From Marinimicrobium koreense (GTDB taxonomy: Bacteria; Pseudomonadota; Gammaproteobacteria; Pseudomonadales; Cellvibrionaceae), in NCBI RefSeq assembly GCF_003762925.1, contig NZ_RJUK01000001.1:2666001-2730000 (forward strand): DNA of 64,000 bases, written 5' to 3'. This document shows positions 10,381-19,831 of the stretch, piece by piece; within the stretch, counting starts at the first letter, position 1; the number at the start of each line of letters is the position of its first letter. A program made the translations under genes and the position numbers. The notes below the pieces were generated by a model, which saw nothing but the letters and a program-made list of their open reading frames with translations, searched no databases and was not told where the DNA came from.

Positions 10381-11799
10381 ATGAAAACAATTGCCCTGTT
10401 ATCTCTCGTTTTTCTGTGTTTCCACGCTAAGGCGCAGGAGAGCCCCAACATCTTACTCTTCATCGCTGACGATCTCGGCTACTTAGACACAGAGATTGCC
10501 AATTCGCCGGATGCAAAAACGCCAAACATCAAACAACTTGCCTCCGAAGGCATGGTATTTGAACGCGCTTACGTCAACAGCCCTACTTGCGCTCCAAGCC
10601 GAGCGGCGCTATTCACCGGATTGCGATCACAGCGCAACGGAATTGAAGCTAACCACGATAAAACCCGCCTTGAGGGCGTCAAGCATATACTGACGGGATT
10701 CCAGGATCTTGGATACGAAATAGCTGCCTTTGGCAAAATCCGCCACGGCAAAAAGGGACAAGACCCGTGGGATCACGGGGTCGAACACTACGGGGCCGAC
10801 AGTATCGACATCCAAGAGATTGCAACTTTCCTCAAGAAACGCGACCCAAACCGTCCTTTGCTACTGCTGGTGGGGTCCAACCCACCACATGTTCCTTGGC
10901 CCAGGAAATCCTCTTTCGATCCTAAGGACGTTACGCTACCCATTAAGTCAATAGATACCCCGAAAACCCGAATAAGCTGGTCTCAGTACTTGGAGGACGT
11001 CAGAACAATGGATGAGCTATTTGGTCAGACCAAAACGTTGTTTGAGCAATATTCAGGAAAAAACAGCATTGTCGCTTTCACGTCGGACCATGGTGCACAG
11101 TGGCCCTTCGCCAAGTGGAACCTCTACGAGGCCGGAACACGAGTACCCTTGGTTCTCAAGTGGCCTGAAAAAGTACCCGCCGGAAGCGATACTCAAGCTC
11201 TGGTAAGCTGGATTGATATTTTCCCGACACTGACAGAGCTGGCCGGTGGCACTCTAAAAGTCGACATCGACGGAACAAGTTTTGCCAATGTTCTTCGCCA
11301 TGGCAAAAAAGATCATAGAGAAAAGGTTTTCACTACCCATACAGGGGACGGTGTTGGTCCTAACGCCGCCAACAGCTATCCAATGCGGGCCGTGGTGCAG
11401 GAGCGATTTAAGTACATACGAAATATGCACCCGGAGTTTCTCTACACCAATCATTTAACCAAAAATGTGCATATGGACCACAACAAGCATTGGCCAGAAT
11501 GGGAGAAGCGTGCGAAACACGACCCTCATTCTGCGGCGATCGTGGGTGCCTACCTCGCACGACCGGCAGAGGAGCTGTATGACCTTAAGCTAGATCCTCA
11601 CGAACAAAATAATCTAGCACAAGACCCCGATCATGTTGATGCTCTATTAACACTCAGGAACGAACTAAATCAATTTATGCACGAAAGTCGGGATAGGGTT
11701 ATCGTTACCGGTCAACCTATTAGGCTCATCGACTGCTGGCTGATTGGCTGTCCCCTTCAAAATTCGGAGCCTAGCTCCAGAGAGTTTAATGAAAACTGA
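10381..11799 (+). CDS. Exported sulfatase, family S1 (sulfamidase/iduronate-sulfatase-like)
   Basis: This 472-residue sulfate-ester hydrolase has a signal peptide of about 19 residues (ends FHAKAQ). The metal-site start is ILLFIADDLGY. The catalytic consensus is C-A-P-S-R with Cys70 (SPTCAPSRAALFTGLRSQR), the Cys that is converted to formylglycine. The second metal/substrate region is VAFTSDHG. Overall it resembles the S1 branch holding heparan N-sulfatase-like and iduronate-2-sulfatase-like proteins, but in this setting a galactan sulfate is the likelier substrate (inferred). It is the first gene of the accessory block, and its stop overlaps the next sulfatase gene, which suggests translational coupling. 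Confidence 0.9.
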   Translation: MKTIALLSLVFLCFHAKAQESPNILLFIADDLGYLDTEIANSPDAKTPNIKQLASEGMVFERAYVNSPTCAPSRAALFTGLRSQRNGIEANHDKTRLEGVKHILTGFQDLGYEIAAFGKIRHGKKGQDPWDHGVEHYGADSIDIQEIATFLKKRDPNRPLLLLVGSNPPHVPWPRKSSFDPKDVTLPIKSIDTPKTRISWSQYLEDVRTMDELFGQTKTLFEQYSGKNSIVAFTSDHGAQWPFAKWNLYEAGTRVPLVLKWPEKVPAGSDTQALVSWIDIFPTLTELAGGTLKVDIDGTSFANVLRHGKKDHREKVFTTHTGDGVGPNAANSYPMRAVVQERFKYIRNMHPEFLYTNHLTKNVHMDHNKHWPEWEKRAKHDPHSAAIVGAYLARPAEELYDLKLDPHEQNNLAQDPDHVDALLTLRNELNQFMHESRDRVIVTGQPIRLIDCWLIGCPLQNSEPSSREFNEN

Positions 11800-13291
11800 A
11801 CGTTATAGCTGGGAACCCAACTGGCGCCGATTACATCACGTTAGTACAGGAAATTATACTTTGGAAAAATTAAAGCTTTATCTGCGGTGCAGCCTTTTGA
11901 TTGTTGTTCTACCAGCAATAGTCGGATGTGGCAGCTACACAGCTACCACCAATCAAAAGCCGAATATACTATTCATTTTAGTTGATGACATGGGCTTCGG
12001 TGACTTAAGTCTTACAGGGAACAAACAAGTCGAGACACCCAATATCGACCAGCTGGCCGCTAACGGCTTATTACAGCGCAACTTCTATGTAGCTTCTCCC
12101 ATTTGCTCCCCCTCCAGAGTTGCTTTCTTTACTGGTCAACACCCGTCTCGATACAAAATACACTCCTTTATCAACACCAAGGATCATAACCACCGTAGGG
12201 GCATGGCTCACTACTTGCCGGAAGACGCGTTCACTCTAGCAGATTTAACGAAGCGAGCTGGATATGCCACTGCTCATATCGGGAAATGGCATATGGGTGG
12301 TGGGCGCGATGTCGGAGATGCGCCGCTGCCCACTGACTATGGTTTCGATGAATCCTATGTATCGTTCGAAGGATTAGGCAATAGATTATTATTCTCAGAT
12401 CATCAAAACAGGCTTTCGGAGCGCAGTTCGGAGCTTGCCCAAGGCAACATTGACTGGCGACCAAAGCATGAAACAACTGAGATTTATTTTGATAAAACTA
12501 TTGATTTCATTAACCGGAAAAAATCCCAACCCTTTTACGTCCAACTATGGCTCAATGATGTCCACACTCCTAACATGCCCTCAGATGCCATGTTATCCAG
12601 AATCGAAGATAATGGGCTATCGATCAATCAAAGGAAATTCAATGCTATTCTCGTCAACATGGACAAGCAGCTTGGGCGCCTCTTTAGCCATATAGAAAAC
12701 CAAGGTCTGGCCAACAATACCTTGATAATTCTAACCAGCGATAATGGCCCAGAAAGCAAAAAGCAATACTACCAGAATGGAGAAATACCGCCTGGCAGTA
12801 CGGCTGGTTTGCGTGGACGGAAGTGGAGCCTGTATGAAGGCGGTATTCGTATGCCGCTTCTGGTGCAGTGGCCAGAAAAGATCATAGCGGGTCGACAGGA
12901 CGACACCACTTTAATCACTGCGGTTGATTTCTTGCCGACCGTCGCTGCACTTTTGGGCGAACCTCCACCTCAGTCTGACGGGCATAACCTGCTTCCTAGC
13001 TGGACAGAGGCCCCCATTCGTCATCGGCCAAAGCCAATATTCTGGGAATTTGGCAGCACTGGTGATCCAGACGCACACCCTAGATCTCATCTAGCATCGG
13101 ACCGAAGCCCAAAACTGGCTATTCGTGACAACCAGTGGAAACTGCTGGTAAATCCGGACGGTACGGGGGTAGAACTTTACAATATTGCAACCGATCCACA
13201 TGAAAAAAATGAAGTTTCAGGGCAGCATCCAAGTATTACTGAGCGTCTAACTAAGGAGGTGACATCATGGCGAGCGGGGTTTAAACACTAA
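11789..13291 (+). CDS. Lipoprotein sulfatase, family S1 (arylsulfatase A-like)
   Basis: A second Cys-type sulfatase. ILFILVDDMGFGD gives the metal-site Asp pair and SPICSPSRVAFFTGQ the formylglycine Cys (C-S-P-S-R); later ILTSDNGPE is the second metal motif. The ATG at 11789 overlaps the previous stop. A TTG at 11861 behind CAGGA would give a more usual lipoprotein signal ending in the lipobox AIVGC, so the true start may be there. The lipobox suggests anchoring in the outer membrane or facing the periplasm. It ends 55 bp before a convergent gene, with a bidirectional terminator between them. The substrate is not readable from sequence. Confidence 0.88.
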   Translation: MKTERYSWEPNWRRLHHVSTGNYTLEKLKLYLRCSLLIVVLPAIVGCGSYTATTNQKPNILFILVDDMGFGDLSLTGNKQVETPNIDQLAANGLLQRNFYVASPICSPSRVAFFTGQHPSRYKIHSFINTKDHNHRRGMAHYLPEDAFTLADLTKRAGYATAHIGKWHMGGGRDVGDAPLPTDYGFDESYVSFEGLGNRLLFSDHQNRLSERSSELAQGNIDWRPKHETTEIYFDKTIDFINRKKSQPFYVQLWLNDVHTPNMPSDAMLSRIEDNGLSINQRKFNAILVNMDKQLGRLFSHIENQGLANNTLIILTSDNGPESKKQYYQNGEIPPGSTAGLRGRKWSLYEGGIRMPLLVQWPEKIIAGRQDDTTLITAVDFLPTVAALLGEPPPQSDGHNLLPSWTEAPIRHRPKPIFWEFGSTGDPDAHPRSHLASDRSPKLAIRDNQWKLLVNPDGTGVELYNIATDPHEKNEVSGQHPSITERLTKEVTSWRAGFKH

Positions 13292-13302
13292 GCAGATATT
13301 TT

Positions 13303-13330
13303 TAAGCCCGGCCACTACCAACCGGGCTTA
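13303..13330. terminator. Bidirectional rho-independent terminator
   Basis: TAAGCCCGG and CCGGGCTTA form a perfect 9-bp stem with a 10-base loop. T-rich sequence follows on the right and A-rich sequence precedes on the left, so it can end both the sulfatase pair (+) and the convergent 13346-16447 gene (-). Confidence 0.85.
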
Positions 13331-13345
13331 ATTTTAAGTTTGGCT

Positions 13346-16300
13346 CTAAAATCGAACACGCTCAAAATGAGTTATAGAGTCAAATTCGAGATCGACATTT
13401 TCGGCATAAAGCCCTACACGGCCAGGCTCTCCGGCAAGAGGGTCGACAACATCAAACTGTAGTTCATTATTGACCCAAACCATGACACGCCCTCCCTCTT
13501 TCGCAACGCGATAGAAGTTCTGAGCACTGACTTCCTCACGCACAACAAAGCTGAACGGACGGTTTTCTCCCTCCGGCACATTGAGACGAACCCTATCCGC
13601 TGTAACATCGGCATTGAACGTTGCGTCATGGAAGCGGCCTCGGCCATTGAAATCGTACGCTACTGGTGCAACTGTCCACTGGCCTCCATCGAAGTACTCA
13701 ATTCCAAAATTTTCAGACTCTACATTCGGTAGCCGGTACGTGACCGACAAATAATTATTGAAACCGGAGTGCCAAAGGATCCGCGCCATGGATAATCGAG
13801 ACTCTGCACGTAAGTCATACTCGTACTGCGTTTGCGTATCGCCCTTGTGGTTACTGTGCCCATAAGTTACGTCGCGATACGCTGAGGATTCCGTAATAAC
13901 AGTCGACTTGCCATCTTTCACGTGAACCAACTCGTGCGTTTCCTCTCTAAAGTTAGTCCGAGCCAACATGTAGTTTTTTTCATCGACCCAATGCACCACT
14001 ACTCCTGCATAACCCCTGGATGGTAAAGTACTGCTAGAGGCGTTCACTGAAAACTCGTAGTTCAACAAGCCATCACCTTTGATAGAAATTTGTCTTCCAT
14101 CGGTCGGCGGCTTTAAACCTGTCTCTGTCACGCTCCAGGTCTTATCCCAGCCGTTAATGTAGGCGTCATTTTCTTCGAATCCACGAGTCATGGAGACATT
14201 GTCCATCAGCACATCTGTATCCGTGCGGGAAACAAGCCCCATTCTTCCAGCGGAGTCAATGCGGTCGTCGATAAAAATCGGCTGGTCATTATTGACCTTG
14301 TAGTGGCCAACTTCGGCGAATAGACTATTTCCGTTTCGATACACTCTAAGTGGGTGAAAAGGTTCCTTGAAATTTGCTATTCGTGAATCGTCATCAAGAA
14401 AAGCGAACGAATCTGGTAGCGCGTACGTCGTGCGTTTCTCAATCCCTTCTAATCGATCTACAACGACGACAGAATCATTTACCCTGTCGAGTAAAACCTC
14501 TACCCAGCTATCATCATCCTGATACCAAGCGATGATACCGGCCAACATCTCTAAACCAGTCCGACTGGCTTCAGAAGCCTGCGCCAAATCATCTTGTCCC
14601 ACGCCAGCGAACTGCACATGAGATTCAACGTAACCGTTAGCAATAGGGGAAGTACTGAACAGGATGTGTTTGGCGCTCTCTCCAGACATCGAGAGCTCAC
14701 CATTCTTCGAAAAACCTATTGTTCTTCGGGCTTCCATTTTCGATTTGTCGGTATTGTTAAAATCCAGGGTCAGTGAAGGCGCAGACGATTCCAGAGGTTT
14801 AACCGGCGAGCTTTTTGCTGTAGGGCCTTCAGTAACCATTTCATCGTCCCAAAAATAGATGCGATCCTTTCCTTGTCCATTGTCATTATTCCATAGCGCC
14901 TTGTATACAACCCAGGTTTCGAAGCCGTTTAACCCTTTTAATATATTGGGCTGGGAAGGAATGACAATGTCAGGCTCATAGGGCTCTCCGTTGGTATCAT
15001 AAACCCCAAAATCCACCTGATGGAATTTCTTCTCATCCATGGTACGCGCTGCGACGGCCACAACATTTTCTCCTTTTCGCAGCATGTGTTGTGGAATCTC
15101 AGTATTCTGGAAACCACGTTCAGGGGAATTGTCATTACGGCGATCAATGAGTACATGCCCATTTACCGACAGTGTTCCGAGAGCTTCGAAATGGTGACGT
15201 AAAATAATTCGCTCTGGAACTGTGTCTAGATTGAAAGAGCGCCGTAGCCAGATAGCCGCCGGCCCCTCCTCGTGCCCCCATTTCTTTCCATTATTCTTTT
15301 CATAATTGTTGACGATACTGGGAATTACGGTGCTCTGCTCTATCTCCGGATACCCGAAACCACCTTCCGCTAGCGTCCAATTACTATCGTCATAGGCGGG
15401 ATTGTCCCAGTTGGAATCCGGCTTAGAGAACGTTAATCGGTATTCTTGTGCGCCATGCTCCGAAGTGGGAAGGATAGGCGTGTATTTGAGCAATAGACGT
15501 TCGAGGTTCCTAGTCAGAAGCTTACCCGGATATTTATCGGCGTTACTCATCGTTTTGTAATCGGCGTTTTGCGCGACGCCGGTATCGTACAGACCGGTTC
15601 GCGGACTAAAGTGGTTCCCGACGAAGAGCAAGTAATACTGCCCATTTCGGTAATACATTTCAGGCCCTTCAAAATTGAATTTGTTGAAGGCCTCCCAGCG
15701 ACCTTTTTCACCGGACAGGACTTCGTGGCCGTGGGTGGCGTCAATCTCCCCCGGCTTGTATGGTGCGTTAAGAAATGAATCACCCACTTTCCAAAACCAT
15801 GCTTCGCCGATACCCTCAGCTCGGGGGAACTCAAATGGTTGAACTTTGCGAATGTAGAGTAATGTTCCGTCATGAGCAACGAAGAACTGTGGATCAATGC
15901 CACGCCCGTAAGGATGCTCCGGTAAGCTGTGGAAGAATTCAGGTTCATCATAGATAGTTTCGGGCTTACCATGTATGAGACCAACACCATTGAAGACGTG
16001 AAAGAAGACACCGTTGTGGAAAACGACGTCACCTGCCCCGTACGCCTTGTATCGAGAACCTACATATTGATCATTGTTTTCAAAAGCCGGGTCTGATACC
16101 CACTCAGGCAGAGTGGACTCAGAGGATGAAATAAGCTCGTAAGGCTCGCTCCAATAACGCAGATCCTTGGAAAAATAGCCATTTCCGTTTGAGGGATACC
16201 CCGTGAGAAGATACTTTCCTTGATACTTCTCGATGGTTCCATCAAGTATCATGACTTTTTGATTGTCGATATGCTCTGGTGTCCAGTAGAACGGATTAGC

Positions 16301-16447
16301 CGTCAGGATGGGCGCATCGTTCTCTTCCGCCACCTGACCAGAATCGCTCCGAACTCCCGTAGTAGTTTCTTTTGCGCCCTCCTGGCTGACGCAAGATGTC
16401 AGCCCAATAATGAAAACCAGCGAAAATTCTTTGAATCTCTTAAACAT
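13346..16447 (-). CDS. Multimodular lipoprotein: GH43-like propeller + GH2-type jelly roll + C-terminal LamG-like modules
   Basis: A 1,033-residue lipoprotein. ATG 16447 is preferred over 16480 because MFKRFKEFSLVFIIGLTSCV is a clean lipoprotein signal. About residues 50-325 look like a five-bladed propeller with three acids placed as in GH43-type enzymes (MILDGTIEKY, GRGIDPQFF, FEGPEMYYRNGQYYLLF). About 335-500 resemble a GH2-type sugar-binding jelly roll (LRHHFEALGTLSVNGHVL, GENVVAVAARTMD). The remaining 500 residues form one or two concanavalin/LamG-like sandwiches as in 3-keto-disaccharide hydrolase domains (MGLVSRTDTDVLMDNVSM; GRVMVWVNNELQFDVVDPLAGEPGRVGLYAENV). The combination is unusual. 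It probably acts on the polymer outside the cell; specificity is unknown. Confidence 0.75.
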   Translation of the reverse strand: MFKRFKEFSLVFIIGLTSCVSQEGAKETTTGVRSDSGQVAEENDAPILTANPFYWTPEHIDNQKVMILDGTIEKYQGKYLLTGYPSNGNGYFSKDLRYWSEPYELISSSESTLPEWVSDPAFENNDQYVGSRYKAYGAGDVVFHNGVFFHVFNGVGLIHGKPETIYDEPEFFHSLPEHPYGRGIDPQFFVAHDGTLLYIRKVQPFEFPRAEGIGEAWFWKVGDSFLNAPYKPGEIDATHGHEVLSGEKGRWEAFNKFNFEGPEMYYRNGQYYLLFVGNHFSPRTGLYDTGVAQNADYKTMSNADKYPGKLLTRNLERLLLKYTPILPTSEHGAQEYRLTFSKPDSNWDNPAYDDSNWTLAEGGFGYPEIEQSTVIPSIVNNYEKNNGKKWGHEEGPAAIWLRRSFNLDTVPERIILRHHFEALGTLSVNGHVLIDRRNDNSPERGFQNTEIPQHMLRKGENVVAVAARTMDEKKFHQVDFGVYDTNGEPYEPDIVIPSQPNILKGLNGFETWVVYKALWNNDNGQGKDRIYFWDDEMVTEGPTAKSSPVKPLESSAPSLTLDFNNTDKSKMEARRTIGFSKNGELSMSGESAKHILFSTSPIANGYVESHVQFAGVGQDDLAQASEASRTGLEMLAGIIAWYQDDDSWVEVLLDRVNDSVVVVDRLEGIEKRTTYALPDSFAFLDDDSRIANFKEPFHPLRVYRNGNSLFAEVGHYKVNNDQPIFIDDRIDSAGRMGLVSRTDTDVLMDNVSMTRGFEENDAYINGWDKTWSVTETGLKPPTDGRQISIKGDGLLNYEFSVNASSSTLPSRGYAGVVVHWVDEKNYMLARTNFREETHELVHVKDGKSTVITESSAYRDVTYGHSNHKGDTQTQYEYDLRAESRLSMARILWHSGFNNYLSVTYRLPNVESENFGIEYFDGGQWTVAPVAYDFNGRGRFHDATFNADVTADRVRLNVPEGENRPFSFVVREEVSAQNFYRVAKEGGRVMVWVNNELQFDVVDPLAGEPGRVGLYAENVDLEFDSITHFERVRF

Positions 16448-16603
16448 AGGTATGTTTCCGATCGAAGGGTATGGCTCCAACAGAGCTTGGGTTCCGTGGC
16501 GCTAGGGCATGACCGATCGACCAAACCACTAGCACTTTCGCGACCGTCTCCCCCAAGACCACGGTGGAATTGAGGTGTGGAACGAAACCCGTCTCCGTAG
16601 CGC

Positions 16604-18304
16604 TTATTCCTCGTTGTCTCGGGTGGGAATGATTAAACCCGGCTTGTGCTCATAAAGGCGCTCCTTCACGCTCCAAAGTCCTCCCGAGTCAGGGCGGCGC
16701 TTCCCTATCCATTGGTCAACAAAATCGCGCTGCGCCCACTTTTCATACTGTAATATCATTGATTGGGCAATATCGGGGTGTTTTTGGAAAAGGTCGACAG
16801 TCTCGGTGCGGTCTGCATCCATATCATACAAACGCCAAGAACCCAACAGTCGAGAAACTAGCTTCCATCTCCCGTCACGCACCGCACGGTTACCCTCGTG
16901 TTCAAAGAAAATTGGCTCTGGTCGGCTTAGCCTCTTCCCTTCAAATAGGGGAACTAGGCTTACTCCGTTCATGGGTAGTATGTCAGTATCCCTGTACCGT
17001 GCCGGATATGTAGCATCGCTAACGTCGATTAAGGTGGGAAGTATGTCTATAACATGGGCGGGCGTGTCCAGGAACTCTTTTTCCGGACGCTTTGAAATAC
17101 CAGTTGGCCAGTGAGCAATAAAAGGCGTTGCGATGCCACCTTCAGTAGAGAAGTGCTTGTAAAGCTTGAATGGTGTGTTTTGCAGCTCCGCCCAGCTCTG
17201 TCCGACGAACACTCTCGACGTGGGGCCTCCCAATGGACTCCCCAGCGACATACCGTTAGGGCCACTTTCCGCAGAACCGCCATTATCTGACAAAAACAGG
17301 ATTAATGTATTGTCGAGTTGCCCTTGTTCCTTCAAGTATTGCGTCAATCGCCCAACACTCGCATCCACATGTTCCATAGCGGCTGCATAAACCGCCATTA
17401 TATGGTCGTAGCGAATCTTATCCTCGCGGCTTAGGCTGTCCCAATCCGGAACGTCCGGTGACATCTCGGGCAAAAGCCAGTTTTCATCCAATAATCCAAG
17501 CTCAATCTGGCGCTGATAACGCTCCCGACGAAGAACTTCCCAGCCTTTCATGTAGCGGCCTCGGTATTTCTCTATGGTCTCCTGTGGTGCCATTACCGGA
17601 AAATGCGGAGCAACGTGAGACAGATATAAGAAGAACGGTTTGTTAGTAGCCTCGGCTTCCTGGATAAACTTAATTCCCCAGTCTGTCCATAGATCAGTTC
17701 CGTACCAGTATTCGTCTGATACCCGATTATCGTCCAGTTGCAGCTTCTTACCATTTAAAAAAATGGGGGAAACAACCTTTTGTCCTTTTTTAAAAGAAGC
17801 CTGATCCGGGAAATAAACGCCACCAGCGGGTAAAGCCAGCGAAGCCTGAAAGCCACGTTTATGCGGGGGCGTTTCATTATGTCCTAAATGCCACTTACCG
17901 GTCATCGCCGTAAAGTAACCGGCATCAGACAGTACATCGGCGGCCGTAACGGCTCGATCATGAAGGTAGCCAAGCGTCCCCCTCGATCCTTGACGCTCGA
18001 ATCCTGCCAAATAGCCCATTCCTGCTTTATGCGGGTACATCCCTGTTAGCAAAGACGCCCGCGTCGGACTGCAACGAGCCGTATTATAGAACTGACTCAA
18101 TTTGACACCGTTGCTAGCCAATTTATCTATATTGGGAGTTGGGATCTCCCCTCCATAGCTACTTATATCGGAGAATCCCATATCATCTAAAAGTATAACG
18201 ACAATATTTGGCTTTTTATCAAGACTTTCCGTTGAAGCGTTGGCCACGAAAGAAACGTAGGTAAATACCAAGATAATATACAAACCACATATTATTTTCG
18301 CCAT
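16604..18304 (-). CDS. Exported sulfatase, family S1 (arylsulfatase)
   Basis: The product has 566 residues with a signal peptide ending near VANAS. IVVILLDDMGFSDISSYGG is the N-terminal metal site. ARCSPTRASLLTGMYPHKAG is the catalytic motif, with Cys78 the formylglycine precursor. LFLSDNGGS supplies further metal ligands. The length and the KWHLGHNE segment suit the large arylsulfatase S1_4-like group. AGGAGC precedes the ATG. It lies upstream of, and on the same strand as, the multimodular propeller gene, 156 bp apart, so co-transcription is plausible. The preferred sulfate position on the galactose unit cannot be told from sequence. Confidence 0.9.
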   Translation of the reverse strand: MAKIICGLYIILVFTYVSFVANASTESLDKKPNIVVILLDDMGFSDISSYGGEIPTPNIDKLASNGVKLSQFYNTARCSPTRASLLTGMYPHKAGMGYLAGFERQGSRGTLGYLHDRAVTAADVLSDAGYFTAMTGKWHLGHNETPPHKRGFQASLALPAGGVYFPDQASFKKGQKVVSPIFLNGKKLQLDDNRVSDEYWYGTDLWTDWGIKFIQEAEATNKPFFLYLSHVAPHFPVMAPQETIEKYRGRYMKGWEVLRRERYQRQIELGLLDENWLLPEMSPDVPDWDSLSREDKIRYDHIMAVYAAAMEHVDASVGRLTQYLKEQGQLDNTLILFLSDNGGSAESGPNGMSLGSPLGGPTSRVFVGQSWAELQNTPFKLYKHFSTEGGIATPFIAHWPTGISKRPEKEFLDTPAHVIDILPTLIDVSDATYPARYRDTDILPMNGVSLVPLFEGKRLSRPEPIFFEHEGNRAVRDGRWKLVSRLLGSWRLYDMDADRTETVDLFQKHPDIAQSMILQYEKWAQRDFVDQWIGKRRPDSGGLWSVKERLYEHKPGLIIPTRDNEE

Positions 18305-18491
18305 TCAACGCTCCTAGAAGCTATTTTATATCATTCAAAACGTTAATATTTTTGGATTTCTACTCGATGTAGTGAACATTGAAATAGTTTTGACAAACTT
18401 CTATAGCTATTTTTACCACCAACTTTGATCGCTGCGCACAACTTAAACAAGTTAAGCGCAGCGACATAAAACACAGCTTTGTTATTGTTTA

Positions 18492-19664
18492 CTACCTCAA
18501 GGTTCTAGAAAAGTCAGGGTAGAATCTTTCACCAACCATACGCATTGGAATAATTGCCGGACGAGTAAGAAACTTCCGCTCCAAAAGATCTCCACGGGGA
18601 TTTCCAAACATGGTTGCCCACCAATTCCCTTCCTTATCCTTGAATAAATTATTGTGACCGGCCCCAATAACGGATGTGTATCTATCACCGTAAGGTCCGT
18701 AAACATTATCGGCCGTTGATATCACCACGTCGTAGCTGTAACGATTGGCAGCCCAATCCTTTCGGTCTTCGTAAACGCGAGTCGGATCATTGGGCTCGCC
18801 CGGATCATAGGCATAGCTTCCATCAGGCATACGAAAGCTCCAAATTGCTTGGACGAGATGATACTTTCCCTTTGCCTTGAAAATGTAAGCCCCCTCAATG
18901 TAGGGCTTTCTGCCATACTCCTTTTCATCCAACTTTCGCATAGGCTCAGCCAACCCACTCATATCTTCTTTCATTCGTGCAATTTCATGATTGTGTCCCA
19001 CGAAATACACAGTGCCATCATCATCCTCGAACAAGCTTCCATCAATTCGAGGAAAGATTGGGCCATCACTATTTCCTTCTACGTTTTCATAGGGTCCCGC
19101 CGCTTCTCCTGTCTTACTACGTAGAATAAAGCTCCCTTTTCCGTTAGGATTTTCAGGAATAGTTGCGACAATAAAGTAATTTTTCTGACTTTCAATATAG
19201 TGAATTTCCGGCGCCCAGAGAGTACGACGCTTGCTGCTTATTGGGTTACCATTGAGATCCACAGTACGATTATCGTCAGCATAGAAGTACTCTTTCTGCC
19301 AAGTTCCATGCTTATCGAAATCCCATACAACGCCCATCGACTCCCAGTCTTTTAAATCTTTAGAGCGCCACAGCTTAATTCCTGGACTGCGATCATAGGC
19401 CGTTAACCTACCCGGCATCCCTACCGTTCCGGTCATATAGTAGTAGCCGTCGTTTCCTAGGTTAACGTATGTATCCCTGAGCCAATGATCAAATAAGGGC
19501 TCTACAGAATCTGGGATTTGTAATACGGGATCTTCTACATTTACCTCCCCATAGCGGGAAGGCTCATCGGCCGAAAGCTCACTCTCGTGCGTCTCTACCC
19601 CTTGGCATGCACATAGCAATGCCGATAGACCGAAAGTAATAATGGGATATGTGATACGTTTCAT
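18492..19664 (-). CDS. GH43-type five-bladed propeller lipoprotein
   Basis: About 390 residues starting at ATG 19664, where MKRITYPIITFGLSALLCAC gives a lipobox; ATG 19682 is also possible. FDHWLRDTYVNLGNDGYYYM is the first blade with the candidate base Asp. LWAPEIHYIE holds a Glu where most GH43 enzymes have WAPD. DGSLFEDDDGTVYFVGH and IEGAYIFKAKGKYHLV supply the other acidic positions. GH43 is known for arabinosidases, xylosidases and exo-beta-1,3-galactanases; an exo-galactanase or anhydrogalactosidase-like role is inferred from the locus only. It ends WWATMFGNPRGD, as does the second half of the 32015 protein. Confidence 0.8.
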   Translation of the reverse strand: MKRITYPIITFGLSALLCACQGVETHESELSADEPSRYGEVNVEDPVLQIPDSVEPLFDHWLRDTYVNLGNDGYYYMTGTVGMPGRLTAYDRSPGIKLWRSKDLKDWESMGVVWDFDKHGTWQKEYFYADDNRTVDLNGNPISSKRRTLWAPEIHYIESQKNYFIVATIPENPNGKGSFILRSKTGEAAGPYENVEGNSDGPIFPRIDGSLFEDDDGTVYFVGHNHEIARMKEDMSGLAEPMRKLDEKEYGRKPYIEGAYIFKAKGKYHLVQAIWSFRMPDGSYAYDPGEPNDPTRVYEDRKDWAANRYSYDVVISTADNVYGPYGDRYTSVIGAGHNNLFKDKEGNWWATMFGNPRGDLLERKFLTRPAIIPMRMVGERFYPDFSRTLR

Positions 19665-19831
19665 ATAGTTTATACTCGCCATTGTTTTAACCGAATTGTA
19701 TCCTAGTGTTGTTCTCCGGTCATAGAGAACATTCACATGGTACCTAGAAATTTGTAACATTCAGCCCATTTCGAATGGGTTATACGGTCGAGGCAGACAT
19801 CCTTGAAGCCACCTCGACTCAAAACATTACG

